The notes under the pieces were generated by a model. It saw nothing but the letters and a program-made list of their open reading frames with translations. It was not told the origin of the DNA and did no database searches. A program made the translations under genes and the position numbers. From Pleomorphochaeta sp964545735 (GTDB lineage: Bacteria > Spirochaetota > Spirochaetia > Sphaerochaetales > Sphaerochaetaceae): a stretch of DNA of 30,854 nucleotides. Shown here piece after piece: positions 30,800 through 30,854 of the stretch; the first letter of the stretch is position 1; every line of letters starts with the position of its first letter. The stretch lies in the NCBI GenBank assembly GCA_964545735.1, contig CAZJGS010000015.1:1-30854 (forward strand), written 5' to 3'.

Positions 30800-30854
30800 A
30801 AAGCGTGGCTTTTGAGGGGAGAAAGCGTGGCTTTTGAGGGGAGAAAGCGTGGCT
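30800..30854 (+). repeat. 22-bp iterons at the replication origin
   Basis: The 22-bp unit AAAGCGTGGCTTTTGAGGGG-AG repeats without gaps: 30800-30821, 30822-30843 and a partial copy from 30844 that is cut by the window end. A 22-bp period places each copy on the same DNA face. Directly upstream of repA, this is the expected RepA-binding iteron array; the array probably continues beyond the window. Confidence 0.92.

Overview
This window looks like the backbone of a conjugative plasmid, or a very plasmid-like integrative element, from a Gram-negative bacterium. Evidence: F-type mating-pair proteins TraG and TraH, a TraT-like surface-exclusion lipoprotein, a RepA-type initiator whose gene begins beside 22-bp tandem repeats (iterons), and many plasmid-typical genes (ArdC-like, RadC-like, DUF2958, DUF6094 methyltransferase, SSB). 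There are no rRNA, tRNA or metabolic genes. Moderate-to-low GC and AGAAAGGA/AAGGAG ribosome sites fit many Proteobacteria, Desulfobacterota or Nitrospirota; the host cannot be named from the sequence alone. Almost everything is on the minus strand; only three genes (17-253, 25653-25841, 28174-28920) run rightward.

Layout, right to left in the main transcription direction. (1) 28.1-30.85 kb is the replication/control end: iterons, a RepA-like initiator, a small sigma-70-like protein overlapping its 3' end, and a rightward NusA-like protein convergent with the sigma gene. (2) 26.3-28.0 kb holds an unknown coiled-coil-like protein, a 250-bp run of consecutive perfect inverted repeats without an obvious gene, and ssb with a partly duplicated leader. 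(3) 19.1-26.1 kb is a DNA-metabolism block: a Cas4-like Fe-S PD-(D/E)XK nuclease, a Rad52/Sak-like annealing protein, TraT, an ArdC-like antirestriction protein and a full DNA polymerase III beta clamp, mixed with small unknown genes. (4) 13.3-19.1 kb holds accessory genes: zinc ribbon, DUF2958, RadC, an 'MGWTY' protein, an NPPY methyltransferase and several unknowns. (5) 8.6-13.3 kb is an SNF2/DEAD-like helicase gene split by a complete 2359-bp group II intron encoding an RT-maturase-HNH protein; removing the intron restores one 754-codon frame. (6) 0.3-8.1 kb carries an unknown gene, a leftover histidine-kinase tail, an HD-GYP protein, a conjugation-linked HD protein, TraH and TraG.

How it fits together: RepA and the iterons start replication. 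The clamp, SSB, helicase, nuclease and annealing protein can supply repair and recombination during plasmid replication and after single-stranded DNA transfer. ArdC and the methyltransferase fit protection from host restriction; TraG, TraH and TraT serve mating and exclusion. A striking extra layer is transcriptional: many genes of the leftward array are separated by their own stem-loop, several with classical U-tracts, just before the next gene's ribosome site, and the same element carries a truncated NusA paralogue and a sigma-like protein side by side. This is an inference, but it suggests the element controls read-through along its own gene array.
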